In this document: positions 24,681 through 33,482 of the stretch, in pieces
How the letters are laid out: every line of letters begins with the position of its first letter
How positions within the stretch are numbered: the first letter of the stretch is position 1
Origin: Saccharofermentans sp.
GTDB taxonomy: Bacteria > Bacillota > Clostridia > Saccharofermentanales > Saccharofermentanaceae
Length of the DNA: 39,377 nucleotides
Direction of reading: 5' to 3'
Assembly (NCBI GenBank): GCA_016292215.1
Contig: JAEFBB010000021.1
Location: 1 to 39,377, forward strand
Position numbers and translations under genes: made by a program
Notes under the pieces: generated by a model
Seen by the model: the letters and a program-made list of their open reading frames with translations, nothing else
Told to the model about the DNA's origin: nothing
The model's database searches: none

Positions 24681-25616
24681 ATGGCAGATATGTCTGAAGA
24701 AATCTTATTAAAGAAACACAAGAAAAAGATGGCGAGAGAGGATGTAATCTTTACGATCTTCAATACAGCATTCCTGATATTGTTCGCAGTCGTAACGCTC
24801 TATCCTGTTATCAACACTTTAGCTTATTCTTTCAACGACGGTAACGATGCCGTCAGAGGCGGAATTTACCTTTGGCCGCGTAAGCTGTCCTGGGATAACT
24901 ACGATGAGATCCTTTTCAGAAGAAAGGGTATCAGAGTAGGTGCTAAGATCACTGTTTACAGAACACTTCTCGGTACTATCACATCTTTGGCTGCTAACGC
25001 TTTGCTCTCGTTCATCCTGAGCCGTAAGAAGTTCTTATTCAAGTCCAGCCTTTCGCTGTTCTGGGTAATCACAATGTATGCTTCCGGAGGACTTATTCCT
25101 GTAATGATCCTCTATAAGTATCTCAGCCTGACAGACAGCTTCTGGGTATACGTTATTCCCGGCATGGTCAGTGCTTTTAACGTAATGGTTATGAGAACAT
25201 ACATGAACGGTATTCCGGATTCCCTCGAAGAGTCCGCACAGCTCGAAGGCGCAGGTTACATGAGAGTTTTCTGGAGCATCATTACTCCTCTCTGTAAACC
25301 GGTTTATGCCACGATCGCGCTGTTCGTTGCGGTATATCACTGGAACGCATGGTTCGACGCAATGCTGTACAACAGATTGTCACCTGAGTACACCACGCTG
25401 CAGTTCGAGCTCAGAAAGCTGCTCGACTCAGTCTCGGCTTCTACAGGCGGACAGCAGTCAGGTACGGCTGTAACCGAAACAGCTGCAAACAAACTGACGC
25501 CTACTACGGTAAGAGCTGCTGCTTCTATCGCTACAATGGCGCCGATCATTGCTCTCTATCCTTTCTTGCAGAGATACTTCGTTACCGGTCTTACGATCGG
25601 CGGTGTAAAGGAATAA
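24681..25616 (+). CDS. Sugar ABC transporter permease (LplC/YtcP-like)
   Basis: A 311-residue second permease with about six membrane segments. It has the TLYPVINTLAYSFND segment typical of YtcP/LplC partners and the EAA loop LEESAQLEGAGYMRVFWSIITPLCKP (about residues 192-217). It starts 17 nt after the first permease and has a GGAAGGGG site. It forms the heterodimeric channel with the preceding gene and ends at a strong terminator. Confidence 0.94.
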   Translation: MADMSEEILLKKHKKKMAREDVIFTIFNTAFLILFAVVTLYPVINTLAYSFNDGNDAVRGGIYLWPRKLSWDNYDEILFRRKGIRVGAKITVYRTLLGTITSLAANALLSFILSRKKFLFKSSLSLFWVITMYASGGLIPVMILYKYLSLTDSFWVYVIPGMVSAFNVMVMRTYMNGIPDSLEESAQLEGAGYMRVFWSIITPLCKPVYATIALFVAVYHWNAWFDAMLYNRLSPEYTTLQFELRKLLDSVSASTGGQQSGTAVTETAANKLTPTTVRAAASIATMAPIIALYPFLQRYFVTGLTIGGVKE

Positions 25617-25642
25617 GAGCCACAAGATCTTTTCGATCACTC

Positions 25643-25676
25643 AGCTGCCTTGATCTTTGGTCAGGGCAGCTTTTTA
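25643..25676 (+). terminator. Rho-independent terminator after the transporter
   Basis: An 11-bp stem AGCTGCCTTGA (25643-25653) with TCAGGGCAGCT (25661-25671), one G-T pair, is followed by TTTTTA. Confidence 0.9.
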
Positions 25677-25692
25677 TAGAAGACAAAAATGT

Positions 25693-25743
25693 TTGAATGC
25701 AGAAGCATTCAAGATGTTATAGAATATACTGGCCATACGGCCA
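25693..25743. promoter_or_regulatory. Two inverted repeats and -10-like boxes upstream of the DUF624 fusion gene
   Basis: TTGAATGC-AGAA-GCATTCAA (25693-25712) is a perfect 8-bp inverted repeat, and TGGCC-ATAC-GGCCA (25730-25743) a 5-bp one. A TATACT (25725-25730) lies between them without a good -35. The arrangement suggests operators flanking a promoter. No strong Shine-Dalgarno precedes the ATG at 25772 (AGG only, 13 nt away). Confidence 0.45.
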
Positions 25744-25771
25744 AAATAACTATATAGGTATAGAAATATAA

Positions 25772-27301
25772 ATGAACTTATTAAAACCTGACAGTCCGGT
25801 AATGAATCTCTTAAGTACGATAGCCGATCTCATCGTACTTCATCTGCTTTTTGTTATCTGCTGCCTTCCGATCGTTACCATCGGAGCTGCTTATTCGGCT
25901 AAATACTACGTTGCGATGAAGATAATAAGAGGAGAGGACAGCGGTGTGTTCGCCCCGTTCTTCAAGGCTTTTATCCGCAATTTCAAGCAGGCAACCATTG
26001 TATGGCTCACATTGCTTGTTGCCATAGTGCTGATAGTTATCGACTGGCGCTGGGTAATTCTTAACGGCTGGAGCAATACTGCGTTTTTCTATAAGTTCGG
26101 CGTAATATTCTTTACTGTCATCGTATGGTTTATAACAATTACGGTCTTCCCGACGATAGCAAGATACGAGATGAAGACCTCCGAGCTCTTCAAGGCGGCC
26201 CTGATCTTTTCCATCATAAAGTTCATTCCGCTTGCTCTTATTTCAGGTCTCATAATCGGTTCTATCGTTGCCTGCATCTGGTATGCGCAGTGGTTCCCGC
26301 TGATATATTTCTTCTCCACGACGACGATCACGTATTTCCTTTCTCTTGTCTTCGTAAAGCAGTTTGACAAGCTCGAAAAGGTCCAGGCCGAGAAGATCGA
26401 GGCAAAGAAGGCTGCTGAAGAGAGTGCAAGAGCAGCCTCAGAAGAAGAGGCGCTCGAATCCGATGCTCTTCTTGATGAGGATGCCACAGGCGAAGCTTCT
26501 TTTGCTAAATCGAAGATCGTTGCCAAGGAGCTTGAGTCAAAGCCCAGAAAGCCCGGAGAGGAAGAGGACAAGTCCGGCAACAAGCTTACCAGATACATCA
26601 GAAGCGAGAAGAAGAAGCTTAAAGGCCTTACTGCCAAGCAAAAAGCCGGATATTTTATCCAGTATTATCTTCCTACAACAGTACTTATCCTTCTTATCCT
26701 GGGAATCGTAGTCTGGTACAGCGTAGATATCTTTAAGTCCAAGATGAAGGTCATAGACGGAGGACTCATTAACGGAGTGGTAACTGACGAAGGCCGTTTG
26801 TATGCTACGGAAGGCTTCCTTGAATGGGGCGGATACGGCAAAGGAAGAACGGCACAGCTCCTCGATACCGAGCTGAATTTTAAGAGTGACCTTGAATTTG
26901 AGGACAAATACCTCGAGATCGCATTCAGGGCTTCTGTACTGACAGGCCAGTTCGATTACCTGATCATGAGAGAGGACGCAGTAGATAACTATTCGACTCT
27001 GGATTATTTCATGGATCTCTCGAACCTCGTAAACATGGACAATTTCTCTGAGGACGATTTCTTCTACTATACCGAAGAGCCCGATACTTCAGGCGGATTA
27101 TCCATAGATGACCTGCTCAACAAAAAGAAGGAAGAGAAGGTAGGCACCTTCCCGATCGCCCTTAAGCTGACAGAAGAGGCGGAAGAAAATCTTGGTCTTG
27201 ATACCAAGCAAACATACTATATTGCATTCACATACTCTACCGAAGCTTCAGGCGATAAGACGAATCGGAAGTTCATAGAGTATCTGTTCGGCAAGTGCTG
27301 A
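25772..27301 (+). CDS. DUF624 (YesL-like) membrane protein fused to an anchored C-terminal domain
   Basis: A 509-residue membrane protein. Residues 1-200 form a DUF624/YesL-like domain with about five membrane segments (NLLSTIADLIVLHLLFVICCLPIVTIGAAYSA is the family signature). Residues 200-295 are a Lys/Glu/Ala-rich charged linker. A further membrane segment (about 297-317) precedes a soluble domain (320-509) containing AFRASVLTGQFDYLIMREDAVDNYSTLDYFMDLSNL. This resembles the small membrane-anchored binding-protein-like domains of Clostridia in which a short-lived ligand loop is followed by DVFVMDE-type strands. DUF624 proteins usually lie next to YesMN/ABC sugar loci, as here. Function unknown; the fusion is unusual. 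Confidence 0.78.
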   Translation: MNLLKPDSPVMNLLSTIADLIVLHLLFVICCLPIVTIGAAYSAKYYVAMKIIRGEDSGVFAPFFKAFIRNFKQATIVWLTLLVAIVLIVIDWRWVILNGWSNTAFFYKFGVIFFTVIVWFITITVFPTIARYEMKTSELFKAALIFSIIKFIPLALISGLIIGSIVACIWYAQWFPLIYFFSTTTITYFLSLVFVKQFDKLEKVQAEKIEAKKAAEESARAASEEEALESDALLDEDATGEASFAKSKIVAKELESKPRKPGEEEDKSGNKLTRYIRSEKKKLKGLTAKQKAGYFIQYYLPTTVLILLILGIVVWYSVDIFKSKMKVIDGGLINGVVTDEGRLYATEGFLEWGGYGKGRTAQLLDTELNFKSDLEFEDKYLEIAFRASVLTGQFDYLIMREDAVDNYSTLDYFMDLSNLVNMDNFSEDDFFYYTEEPDTSGGLSIDDLLNKKKEEKVGTFPIALKLTEEAEENLGLDTKQTYYIAFTYSTEASGDKTNRKFIEYLFGKC

Positions 27302-27310
27302 GCCGATAAA

Positions 27311-27328
27311 TCAAGCACTTTTGCTTGA
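27311..27328. repeat. Short inverted repeat overlapping the rpmH -35 box
   Basis: TCAAGCA-CTTT-TGCTTGA is a perfect 7-bp inverted repeat 9 nt after the previous stop. Its right arm covers most of the TTGACA of the rpmH promoter. No T-run follows, so an operator is as likely as a terminator. Confidence 0.45.
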
Positions 27329-27353
27329 CAACAGTCCCATGCCCTAATATAAT
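27325..27353 (+). promoter_or_regulatory. Consensus sigma-A promoter of the rpmH cluster
   Basis: TTGACA (27325-27330), a 17-nt spacer and TATAAT (27348-27353) match the sigma-A consensus at all 12 positions. It gives an expected leader of about 88 nt before rpmH. Confidence 0.93.
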
Positions 27354-27447
27354 TTTCGGGTTATATTTAAAATTGTCTTATTATGCGCTGCCGCCAGAAA
27401 CGCGGGTGTGCAACTGAGAAAAAAGCAATTTTCGGAGGATTATATTT

Positions 27448-27585
27448 ATGGCAAAGATGACTTTTCAGCCTAAGAAAAGACAGAGAGCTAAGGTTCACGG
27501 CTTCAGAGCCAGAATGGAGACTGCTAACGGCCGTAAGGTTCTTGCAGCAAGAAGAGCCAAGGGCAGAAAGAGAATCGCAGTCTGA
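27448..27585 (+). CDS. rpmH: 50S ribosomal protein L34
   Basis: A 45-residue basic protein beginning [20 protein letters not shown] and ending GRKRIAV, the L34 family (normally 44-47 residues). The N-terminus is MAKM instead of the common MKRT. A GGAGG site lies at 27435-27439. It is the first gene of the conserved rpmH-rnpA-yidD-yidC cluster. Confidence 0.96.
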   Translation: MAKMTFQPKKRQRAKVHGFRARMETANGRKVLAARRAKGRKRIAV

Positions 27586-27612
27586 TCTTAAGACTACGGT
27601 CGCATTCTCGCT

Positions 27613-27990
27613 TTGAAATCGGTAGCACTCAGATTCAATTTCGAATTTAACAGGGTTTACCGGTACGGAAAATTCGCAACCGGCAGATTCCTGTCGGTTC
27701 ATGTGCTTAAAAGACGGGAAGGTACCACCCAGAGCGGTTACAAAGTCGATCCAGCCTTGAGACGAACCGGCTTTTGCGCGAACAAGAAAGATCTTGGCGC
27801 AGTCGGAAGAAACCGTGCAAGGCGCTTAATGAGAGAATCGTACAGACAGATCGAAGACAGGCTTCCTCAAGGATACGACTACGTATTCACGCTGAAGTCT
27901 AAGGGCGGGATACCTGAATATCGTGACTTAAGTGCAGATATGGGGAAATGTCTTACAAGGCTTGATCTATTGGATGGTGATCCCGCATGA
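27613..27990 (+). CDS. rnpA: Ribonuclease P protein component
   Basis: The 125-residue protein subunit of RNase P, which matures tRNA 5' ends with the RNA subunit. It has the N-terminal [14 protein letters not shown] segment and the basic signature [16 protein letters not shown] that binds the RNA. The start is TTG at 27613, 27 nt after rpmH, with no good Shine-Dalgarno. It overlaps yidD by 4 nt. The segment [21 protein letters not shown] is slightly longer than in typical members. Confidence 0.93.
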   Translation: MKSVALRFNFEFNRVYRYGKFATGRFLSVHVLKRREGTTQSGYKVDPALRRTGFCANKKDLGAVGRNRARRLMRESYRQIEDRLPQGYDYVFTLKSKGGIPEYRDLSADMGKCLTRLDLLDGDPA

Positions 27991-28199
27991 TGCGTAAAGC
28001 CATAATAGGAATGGTTCGTTGGTATCAGAAGCATGTTTCTCCCGCGTTCGGGCCTCATTGCAAGTACCAGCCTACATGTTCACAGTACATGATCGAAGCG
28101 GTCACCAAGTACGGTGCATTTAAGGGCGGACTTATGGGCATTTGGCGAATTTTGAGATGCAACCCGTTCTCTAAAGGCGGATACGATCCCGTCAAGTAA
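27987..28199 (+). CDS. yidD: Membrane protein insertion efficiency factor YidD
   Basis: A 70-residue YidD protein with the invariant cysteines and proline-rich motifs: [24 protein letters not shown] and [19 protein letters not shown]. It is a membrane-associated helper of YidC-dependent insertion. The start overlaps the rnpA stop (ATGA), and yidC follows 35 nt later. Confidence 0.95.
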   Translation: MMRKAIIGMVRWYQKHVSPAFGPHCKYQPTCSQYMIEAVTKYGAFKGGLMGIWRILRCNPFSKGGYDPVK

Positions 28200-28234
28200 G
28201 TGGAAAGATTATTTATTAGAACCGGAGTTCAATA

Positions 28235-29338
28235 ATGGGAGACATTGTAGTTCAATTATCTATTCTCGACCCGCTGTACACTTTGTTCGGCTGGCTTACG
28301 AGAGTATTGTTCGGCTTCTTCGGTAATTATGGTCTTGCGATCATCTTCCTTACCATAATTATCAGAGCTGCTCTTATCCCGCTTAACGTAAAGTCTCAGA
28401 AGTCCATGCTCAAGATGCAGGCTATGAGCGGTAAGCAGGCTGAGCTTCAGCGCATGTACGGTGATGACAAGGAAAAATACCGTGAAGAAGTCATGAAGCT
28501 TCAGAAGGAGAATGGTGCAGGCGGTCTTTCCGGATGCCTTCTTCCTATCCTTCAGATCTTTATTATCTGGCCTATGTTCCGTATCGTCAGCGGACCGTTG
28601 ATCTATCTTTCAGGTGTCAGCAAGACAAATATCCAGAGCATGATCGGCCTTGGAAACAGCCTGGGCGAAGGCGGGATCTTTGCAGCACAGATGACTGCAG
28701 AAAATCACATCGGCCTTATCAAAGCGCTCAATGAGAACTCCCAGTTCCTCAATGAGTGTATCAACAGAGGTTTTATCAAGCTCGATCAGATGATCGACCT
28801 TCACTTCCTGGGAATGGATCTTACGGTTACTCCGGCATGGAAGCCTTCCGTGATCGCTTCTGATCCCAAGATATATCTCCCGCTCCTCATCTTCCCGATC
28901 CTCGTTGTAATCATCAACATCGTTTCGATGCAGCTCACGAAGATCATGAAGCCCGGCTGGAAAGAAGAAGCAGAGGCTAAGAAGCGCGCTAAGCTCAATC
29001 CCGCAAGAGCAGGACAGGTCGATAAGGGCGCAGGCGAAGATGCAGCTCAGAACTCCATGAAGATCATGAACTGGATGATGCCTATCCTCATGCTCGTTAC
29101 AACATTCATGATGCCTGCGGCAATGGGTCTTTACTGGATCATCTCAGGACTCATGGGAATCTTCACAAGCGTCATCACATACTTCTGGTTCACTAAGCCT
29201 TACGAGCAAAAGAAGGCTGAGATCGAAGCCAAGAAGGACGCGGTTTTCAAGAAGTCCGCAAAAGCGCAGCTCGCAGGCGTTGATGCCACAGTCGATGCAA
29301 AAGCATCCAAGAAGAACGGCAAGAAAAAGAAGAATTAA
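28235..29338 (+). CDS. yidC: Membrane protein insertase YidC/OxaI
   Basis: A 367-residue insertase with about five hydrophobic segments. The first conserved one contains IIFLTIIIRAALIPL, with the functional Arg in the hydrophilic groove, followed by the cytoplasmic helical loop KSQKSMLKMQAMSGKQAELQRMYG. The C-terminal segment is MGLYWIISGLMGI. A basic Lys-rich tail (KASKKNGKKKKN) may bind ribosomes. A longer extracytoplasmic loop (about residues 128-205) separates segments two and three. No lipobox is seen. Confidence 0.96.
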   Translation: MGDIVVQLSILDPLYTLFGWLTRVLFGFFGNYGLAIIFLTIIIRAALIPLNVKSQKSMLKMQAMSGKQAELQRMYGDDKEKYREEVMKLQKENGAGGLSGCLLPILQIFIIWPMFRIVSGPLIYLSGVSKTNIQSMIGLGNSLGEGGIFAAQMTAENHIGLIKALNENSQFLNECINRGFIKLDQMIDLHFLGMDLTVTPAWKPSVIASDPKIYLPLLIFPILVVIINIVSMQLTKIMKPGWKEEAEAKKRAKLNPARAGQVDKGAGEDAAQNSMKIMNWMMPILMLVTTFMMPAAMGLYWIISGLMGIFTSVITYFWFTKPYEQKKAEIEAKKDAVFKKSAKAQLAGVDATVDAKASKKNGKKKKN

Positions 29339-29365
29339 TTTTGGCTCGAAGGAGGCCTTGCAAAT

Positions 29366-30085
29366 ATGGAAAAGACAGTAATCACAACAGGCAAGACAGT
29401 TGATGAAGCAATTGAGGCAGCTCTTTCCGAGCTCGGTTGTACAAAAGAGCAGGCAACCATCGAGGTTGTTGAAGAAGGCACAGAAGGCGGTTTCTTAGGT
29501 CTCGGCAGAAAAGATGCCCAGGTCAAGGTCACAGCCAATACTGATGATTCCGCAGCACCTGCACCCGCAGCTGAAGAATCAGATGATACATATTACGGTG
29601 ATGACGAGAGCTTCGAAGGCGACGCTGTAAGCGAAGCTGAAGACGCAGCTGCTAACTTCGTAGCAGAAGTCCTCTCCGGCATCGGCATCCACGGCAACAT
29701 GGATTCCTACAGAGAAGACGATACTATCTACATCTCAGTTACAGGTTCTGACTGCGGCGCCGCTATCGGACGTCACGGTGAGACACTTGAAGCTATCTCC
29801 TACATGACAAACCTCATCGCTAACAAGCACAGCGAGCAGAGAGTTCACGTATATCTTGACGTAGGCGGATACAGAAAGCACAGAGAGCAGGTCATCAAGG
29901 GCCTCGCTGACAAGGCAGTATCCAGAGTAAGACGTTCTGGCCGTAAGGTAGTTATGGAGGCTATGAGCCCCGCTGAGAGAAGGATCGTTCACTCTTATCT
30001 CCAGGATGTACACGGCGTAACCACACACAGCGAAGGCGTTGAGCCCAACAGATGTGTTGTTGTTACTCCCGAGGAAAAGAAGTAA
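29366..30085 (+). CDS. khpB: RNA-binding protein KhpB (Jag)
   Basis: A 239-residue RNA-binding protein, also called Jag or EloR, linked to cell elongation and mRNA regulation with KhpA. It has the Jag_N domain (1-56, FLGLGRKDAQVKV), an acidic Ala/Asp/Glu-rich linker (57-95), a KH domain with the GxxG loop GRHG (135-138), and an R3H domain with RxxxH at Arg205-His209. It lies in its normal place after yidC with a GGAGG site. Confidence 0.95.
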   Translation: MEKTVITTGKTVDEAIEAALSELGCTKEQATIEVVEEGTEGGFLGLGRKDAQVKVTANTDDSAAPAPAAEESDDTYYGDDESFEGDAVSEAEDAAANFVAEVLSGIGIHGNMDSYREDDTIYISVTGSDCGAAIGRHGETLEAISYMTNLIANKHSEQRVHVYLDVGGYRKHREQVIKGLADKAVSRVRRSGRKVVMEAMSPAERRIVHSYLQDVHGVTTHSEGVEPNRCVVVTPEEKK

Positions 30086-30119
30086 TCAACTTTTACAGGA
30101 AAATTCCTGGTTTTAATCG

Positions 30120-31544
30120 ATGTATTCGTATGATGACGAACCTATCTGCGCCTGCTCCACGCCGGCCGGAATCTCAGGCATAGCGGTTATCCGGATCTCG
30201 GGTAACGGCTGTGGGGAACTTGCCGATAAATGTTCCGTCATCTTAAGGTCCAGCGGTAATTACACTAAGCTCTCAGAGCTTCCCGGCTATACATGCGCAT
30301 TCGGTTACGTCAAAGATCCTTCTAACGGTGTCAAAGTTGACGAAGTCATTTTCACGCGCTTTGAAGCACCCCATTCCTACACCGGAGAAGAGATGGTAGA
30401 GATATCATCCCATGGTTCCGGCGCGGTCAAGCAGGAGATCTTAAAGTGTCTCGGCATGTCCGGTATCAGAATGGCTTATCCGGGCGAGTTCTCCAGAAGA
30501 GCATTTATAAACGGCAAGATGAGCCTTGCTTCGGCTGAGGCTGTCATGGACGTCATCAATTCGGAGACCGAGAGGCAGCTCGAAGCAGCAGGAAGCCTTT
30601 TGTCCGGCAAGCTCGCAGACGAGATCGCTTATATCGAGAACAACCTTTACGAGCAGGCTGCAATGCTTGAGACATTCACCGAGTTCGACACAGAAGATGA
30701 CGAAGCAGCCGAAAATGCCAAGCTTGAGACTGTAAAGGATAACTTAAGTGACTGCCACGACAGGCTTACTTCGCTCTGCAAAGGCTACGGCAAGGGAAGG
30801 ATCCTTTCAGAAAGGCTCCGCGTAGCGCTCTTAGGCCTTCCTAACAGCGGCAAGAGCACACTTCTTAATACTCTCACAGGTTTTGACAGAGCGATCGTTA
30901 CAGAGGTCGCAGGAACCACGAGAGACACTATCGAAGTCCAGATCAACATCAACGGGATCCCCGTTACGCTTATAGATACGGCAGGCATCCGCGAGACTGA
31001 AGACATCATCGAGAACATCGGCATCGGAAAAGCTTTTGAAGCAGGCAGAGGTGCCGACATGGTCTTTTATATGATCCCGCCTGACATGACTGTTGAAGAA
31101 GCATATACGGGTGTCAGGGAGATCGCCGAAGACTGCGAATCCGTAACAGGCGTATTCTCCAAGAGCGATGCGGGCGATAACCCCGACAGAAAAGAGATCG
31201 AAGAAAAGCTTGCCACACTCGGCATAAAGAACTTTATCTCGATCAGCGCGGAAGAAGATCTCAATATCGATAAGCTCGAAGATGCCATCATCGATTACTA
31301 CGATGAGCTTGGCGGAGGAGCATCCGAAGGACTTCTTATCACAAACAGCAGACATTACACCAAATTCTTAAAAGCTACCAAAAAGCTTACGCTCGCTTTG
31401 GATGCGCTTGATAACAACCTCGGTACCGAAGTTTGCGCTTCTGCTTTAAGAGCATGCCTTGACGAGATCGGCGAGGTTACGGGCAAGACCGTATCCGCTA
31501 CGCTGGCTGATACTATTTTCTCAAGATTCTGCATAGGTAAATAA
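30120..31544 (+). CDS. mnmE: tRNA modification GTPase MnmE
   Basis: A 474-residue GTPase that with MnmG makes the 5-carboxymethylaminomethyl group on wobble uridine 34. It has the N-terminal folate-binding domain (CACSTPAGISGIAVIRISG, then EFSRRAFINGKMSLASAEAVMDVI), the G domain with P-loop GLPNSGKST (about 238-246), GTTRDT and DTAGIRE, and the C-terminal FCIGK with the essential Cys. No clear Shine-Dalgarno precedes the ATG. Its stop abuts the mnmG start. Confidence 0.97.
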   Translation: MYSYDDEPICACSTPAGISGIAVIRISGNGCGELADKCSVILRSSGNYTKLSELPGYTCAFGYVKDPSNGVKVDEVIFTRFEAPHSYTGEEMVEISSHGSGAVKQEILKCLGMSGIRMAYPGEFSRRAFINGKMSLASAEAVMDVINSETERQLEAAGSLLSGKLADEIAYIENNLYEQAAMLETFTEFDTEDDEAAENAKLETVKDNLSDCHDRLTSLCKGYGKGRILSERLRVALLGLPNSGKSTLLNTLTGFDRAIVTEVAGTTRDTIEVQININGIPVTLIDTAGIRETEDIIENIGIGKAFEAGRGADMVFYMIPPDMTVEEAYTGVREIAEDCESVTGVFSKSDAGDNPDRKEIEEKLATLGIKNFISISAEEDLNIDKLEDAIIDYYDELGGGASEGLLITNSRHYTKFLKATKKLTLALDALDNNLGTEVCASALRACLDEIGEVTGKTVSATLADTIFSRFCIGK

Positions 31545-33482
31545 ATGACTATCCGTGAAGCTTTAGAGTTAGATAAAAGCTTTGAAGCGGGGACATTCGA
31601 TGTTGCCGTAGTGGGAGCAGGTCACGCGGGCTGTGAGGCGGCTCACGCTGCTGCCAAACTGGGGCTTAACACTATCCTTTTCACGCTCTCTTTAGACAGC
31701 CTCGCAAATCTTCCCTGCAATCCTTCTATCGGAGGCACATCCAAAGGCCAGCTCGTAAGAGAGATCGATGCCTTGGGCGGCATAATGGGGCTCATGGCGG
31801 ATAAGTGCGCCGTCCAGATGAGAATGCTCAACAGATCTAAAGGCCCGGCTGTTTATTCGCCCAGAGCACAGGAAGACCGCCAGATGTATTCTGTCGAGAT
31901 GCGCCATTATCTCGAAAACCTTCCGAATCTTACTCTGAAGCAGGGCCACATCACCGCACTTCTTACGGACGAAGAAGGAAATGCCGCAGGCGTCATGACC
32001 GAAGGCAAAGCCGTCTACAGGGCGCGTGCCGTAGTCATTTGCTCCGGCACATATATGGAAGCGCGCATTATCAGGGGAGAAGTCATTACCGAGAGCGGTC
32101 CTGACGGACTCCCGAGATCTGTAGGCTTATCCTCGTCACTTAATTCTCTTGGTGTTCCGCTTTTAAGATTTAAGACGGGAACTCCGGTAAGAGTTAATTC
32201 CAATTCAGTTGATTTCTCGCAGATGACAAGGCAGGACGGAGAAGACGATATTCCGCCGTTCTCATACAGAAATGAGATGGAGGGCAAGCTCCCCGCGCCC
32301 GTAGCGGAGCAGATACCCTGCTGGTCCATCTGGACGACTGAAGAGACAAGAAAAGTAATTGCAGACAACATGGACAGATCGCCCCTTTACAGCGGCGAGA
32401 TCAAAGGCATCGGCCCCAGATACTGTCCTTCTATCGAAGATAAATTCATGAGGTTCAAGGACAAGACGAGACACCAGATCTTCGTTGAGCCCATGGGACG
32501 TCACACTAACGAGATGTATCTGCAGGGATTCTCGACAAGTCTTCCTGAAGAGATACAGGAGAAGATGGTCAAGTCTTTGCCCGGTCTTGCGAACGCAAAG
32601 ATCCAGAGGGCGGCCTATGCCATCGAGTACGATCTCGTAGATCCCTTATCGATCAAGGCGAGCCTTGAATCAAAGGTGGTCCCCGGTCTTTTTACCGCAG
32701 GACAGATAAACGGTTCTTCAGGTTATGAGGAAGCGGCAGCCCAGGGCATCGTGGCAGGCATCAACGCGGCCATGAAGATCTTAGGCAGGGAAGCTGTCAT
32801 TATCGACAGATCGCAGGGTTACATCGGCGTGCTTATAGATGACCTCGTTACCAAGGGAACGAACGAGCCTTACCGAATGATGACATCCCGTGCCGAATAC
32901 AGACTGTTCTTAAGACAGGACAATGCTGACGAGAGGCTCACGCCCATAGGTCACGAGATAGGACTTATCAGCGATGAGGTTTTCGCGAAGTTCGAAGAAA
33001 AGATCGAAGCGATCGCAGAAGAGACAGAAAGACTTAAGAAGACATACGTGGCTCCCACGGAAGAACTGGGAGATCTCCTTGATACCTGCGGACAGACATT
33101 GCCCAAGTCAGGCGAGAGCCTCGCAGATCTCATTAAGAGACCGGGCGTTACATATGAACTCTTAGCTCCCGTCGACAAGGCCAGAAAGCCTCTGGCGCGC
33201 AACATTACTTTCGCGTGCGAGACCAATATCAAGTACGAAGGCTACTTAAGCCTCGAAAAAGAGAAGATCGAGAAGTTTAAGAACTTAGAGAAGATAAAGA
33301 TCCCCGAAGATACCGATTATTCGCTGATACGCGGATTAAGGATCGAGGCTACGCAGAAGCTTACGAAGATGAAGCCTGAGAATGTCGGCAGAGCTTCGAG
33401 AATATCGGGAGTATCGCCTGCAGACTGTGAAGTCCTTTTGGTATATCTCGAACAGATGAGAAGGAGACAGAACAATGGCTGA
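31545..33482 (+). CDS. mnmG: tRNA uridine-5-carboxymethylaminomethyl synthase MnmG
   Basis: A 645-residue FAD enzyme, partner of MnmE. It has the Rossmann motif VVGAGHAGCEAA (about 23-34), the signature NLPCNPSIGGTSKGQLVREIDALGG, the second conserved segment GLFTAGQINGSSGYEEAAAQG, and the C-terminal tRNA-binding domain ending RISGVSPADCEVLLVYLEQ. The ATG directly follows the mnmE stop, so translation is coupled. It overlaps rsmG by 8 nt. Confidence 0.97.
   Translation: MTIREALELDKSFEAGTFDVAVVGAGHAGCEAAHAAAKLGLNTILFTLSLDSLANLPCNPSIGGTSKGQLVREIDALGGIMGLMADKCAVQMRMLNRSKGPAVYSPRAQEDRQMYSVEMRHYLENLPNLTLKQGHITALLTDEEGNAAGVMTEGKAVYRARAVVICSGTYMEARIIRGEVITESGPDGLPRSVGLSSSLNSLGVPLLRFKTGTPVRVNSNSVDFSQMTRQDGEDDIPPFSYRNEMEGKLPAPVAEQIPCWSIWTTEETRKVIADNMDRSPLYSGEIKGIGPRYCPSIEDKFMRFKDKTRHQIFVEPMGRHTNEMYLQGFSTSLPEEIQEKMVKSLPGLANAKIQRAAYAIEYDLVDPLSIKASLESKVVPGLFTAGQINGSSGYEEAAAQGIVAGINAAMKILGREAVIIDRSQGYIGVLIDDLVTKGTNEPYRMMTSRAEYRLFLRQDNADERLTPIGHEIGLISDEVFAKFEEKIEAIAEETERLKKTYVAPTEELGDLLDTCGQTLPKSGESLADLIKRPGVTYELLAPVDKARKPLARNITFACETNIKYEGYLSLEKEKIEKFKNLEKIKIPEDTDYSLIRGLRIEATQKLTKMKPENVGRASRISGVSPADCEVLLVYLEQMRRRQNNG

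Noticed and set aside
27302..27447. Possible oriC upstream of rpmH
   Set aside because: This is a common location for the origin, but no cluster of DnaA boxes (TTATCCACA-like) or AT-rich unwinding repeats is visible and dnaA is absent.
30096..30109. Short inverted repeat CAGGAA/TTCCTG between khpB and mnmE
   Set aside because: The stem is at most 6 bp with a 2-nt loop, or 4-5 bp with a realistic loop; it is too weak to call a terminator although GTTTT follows.
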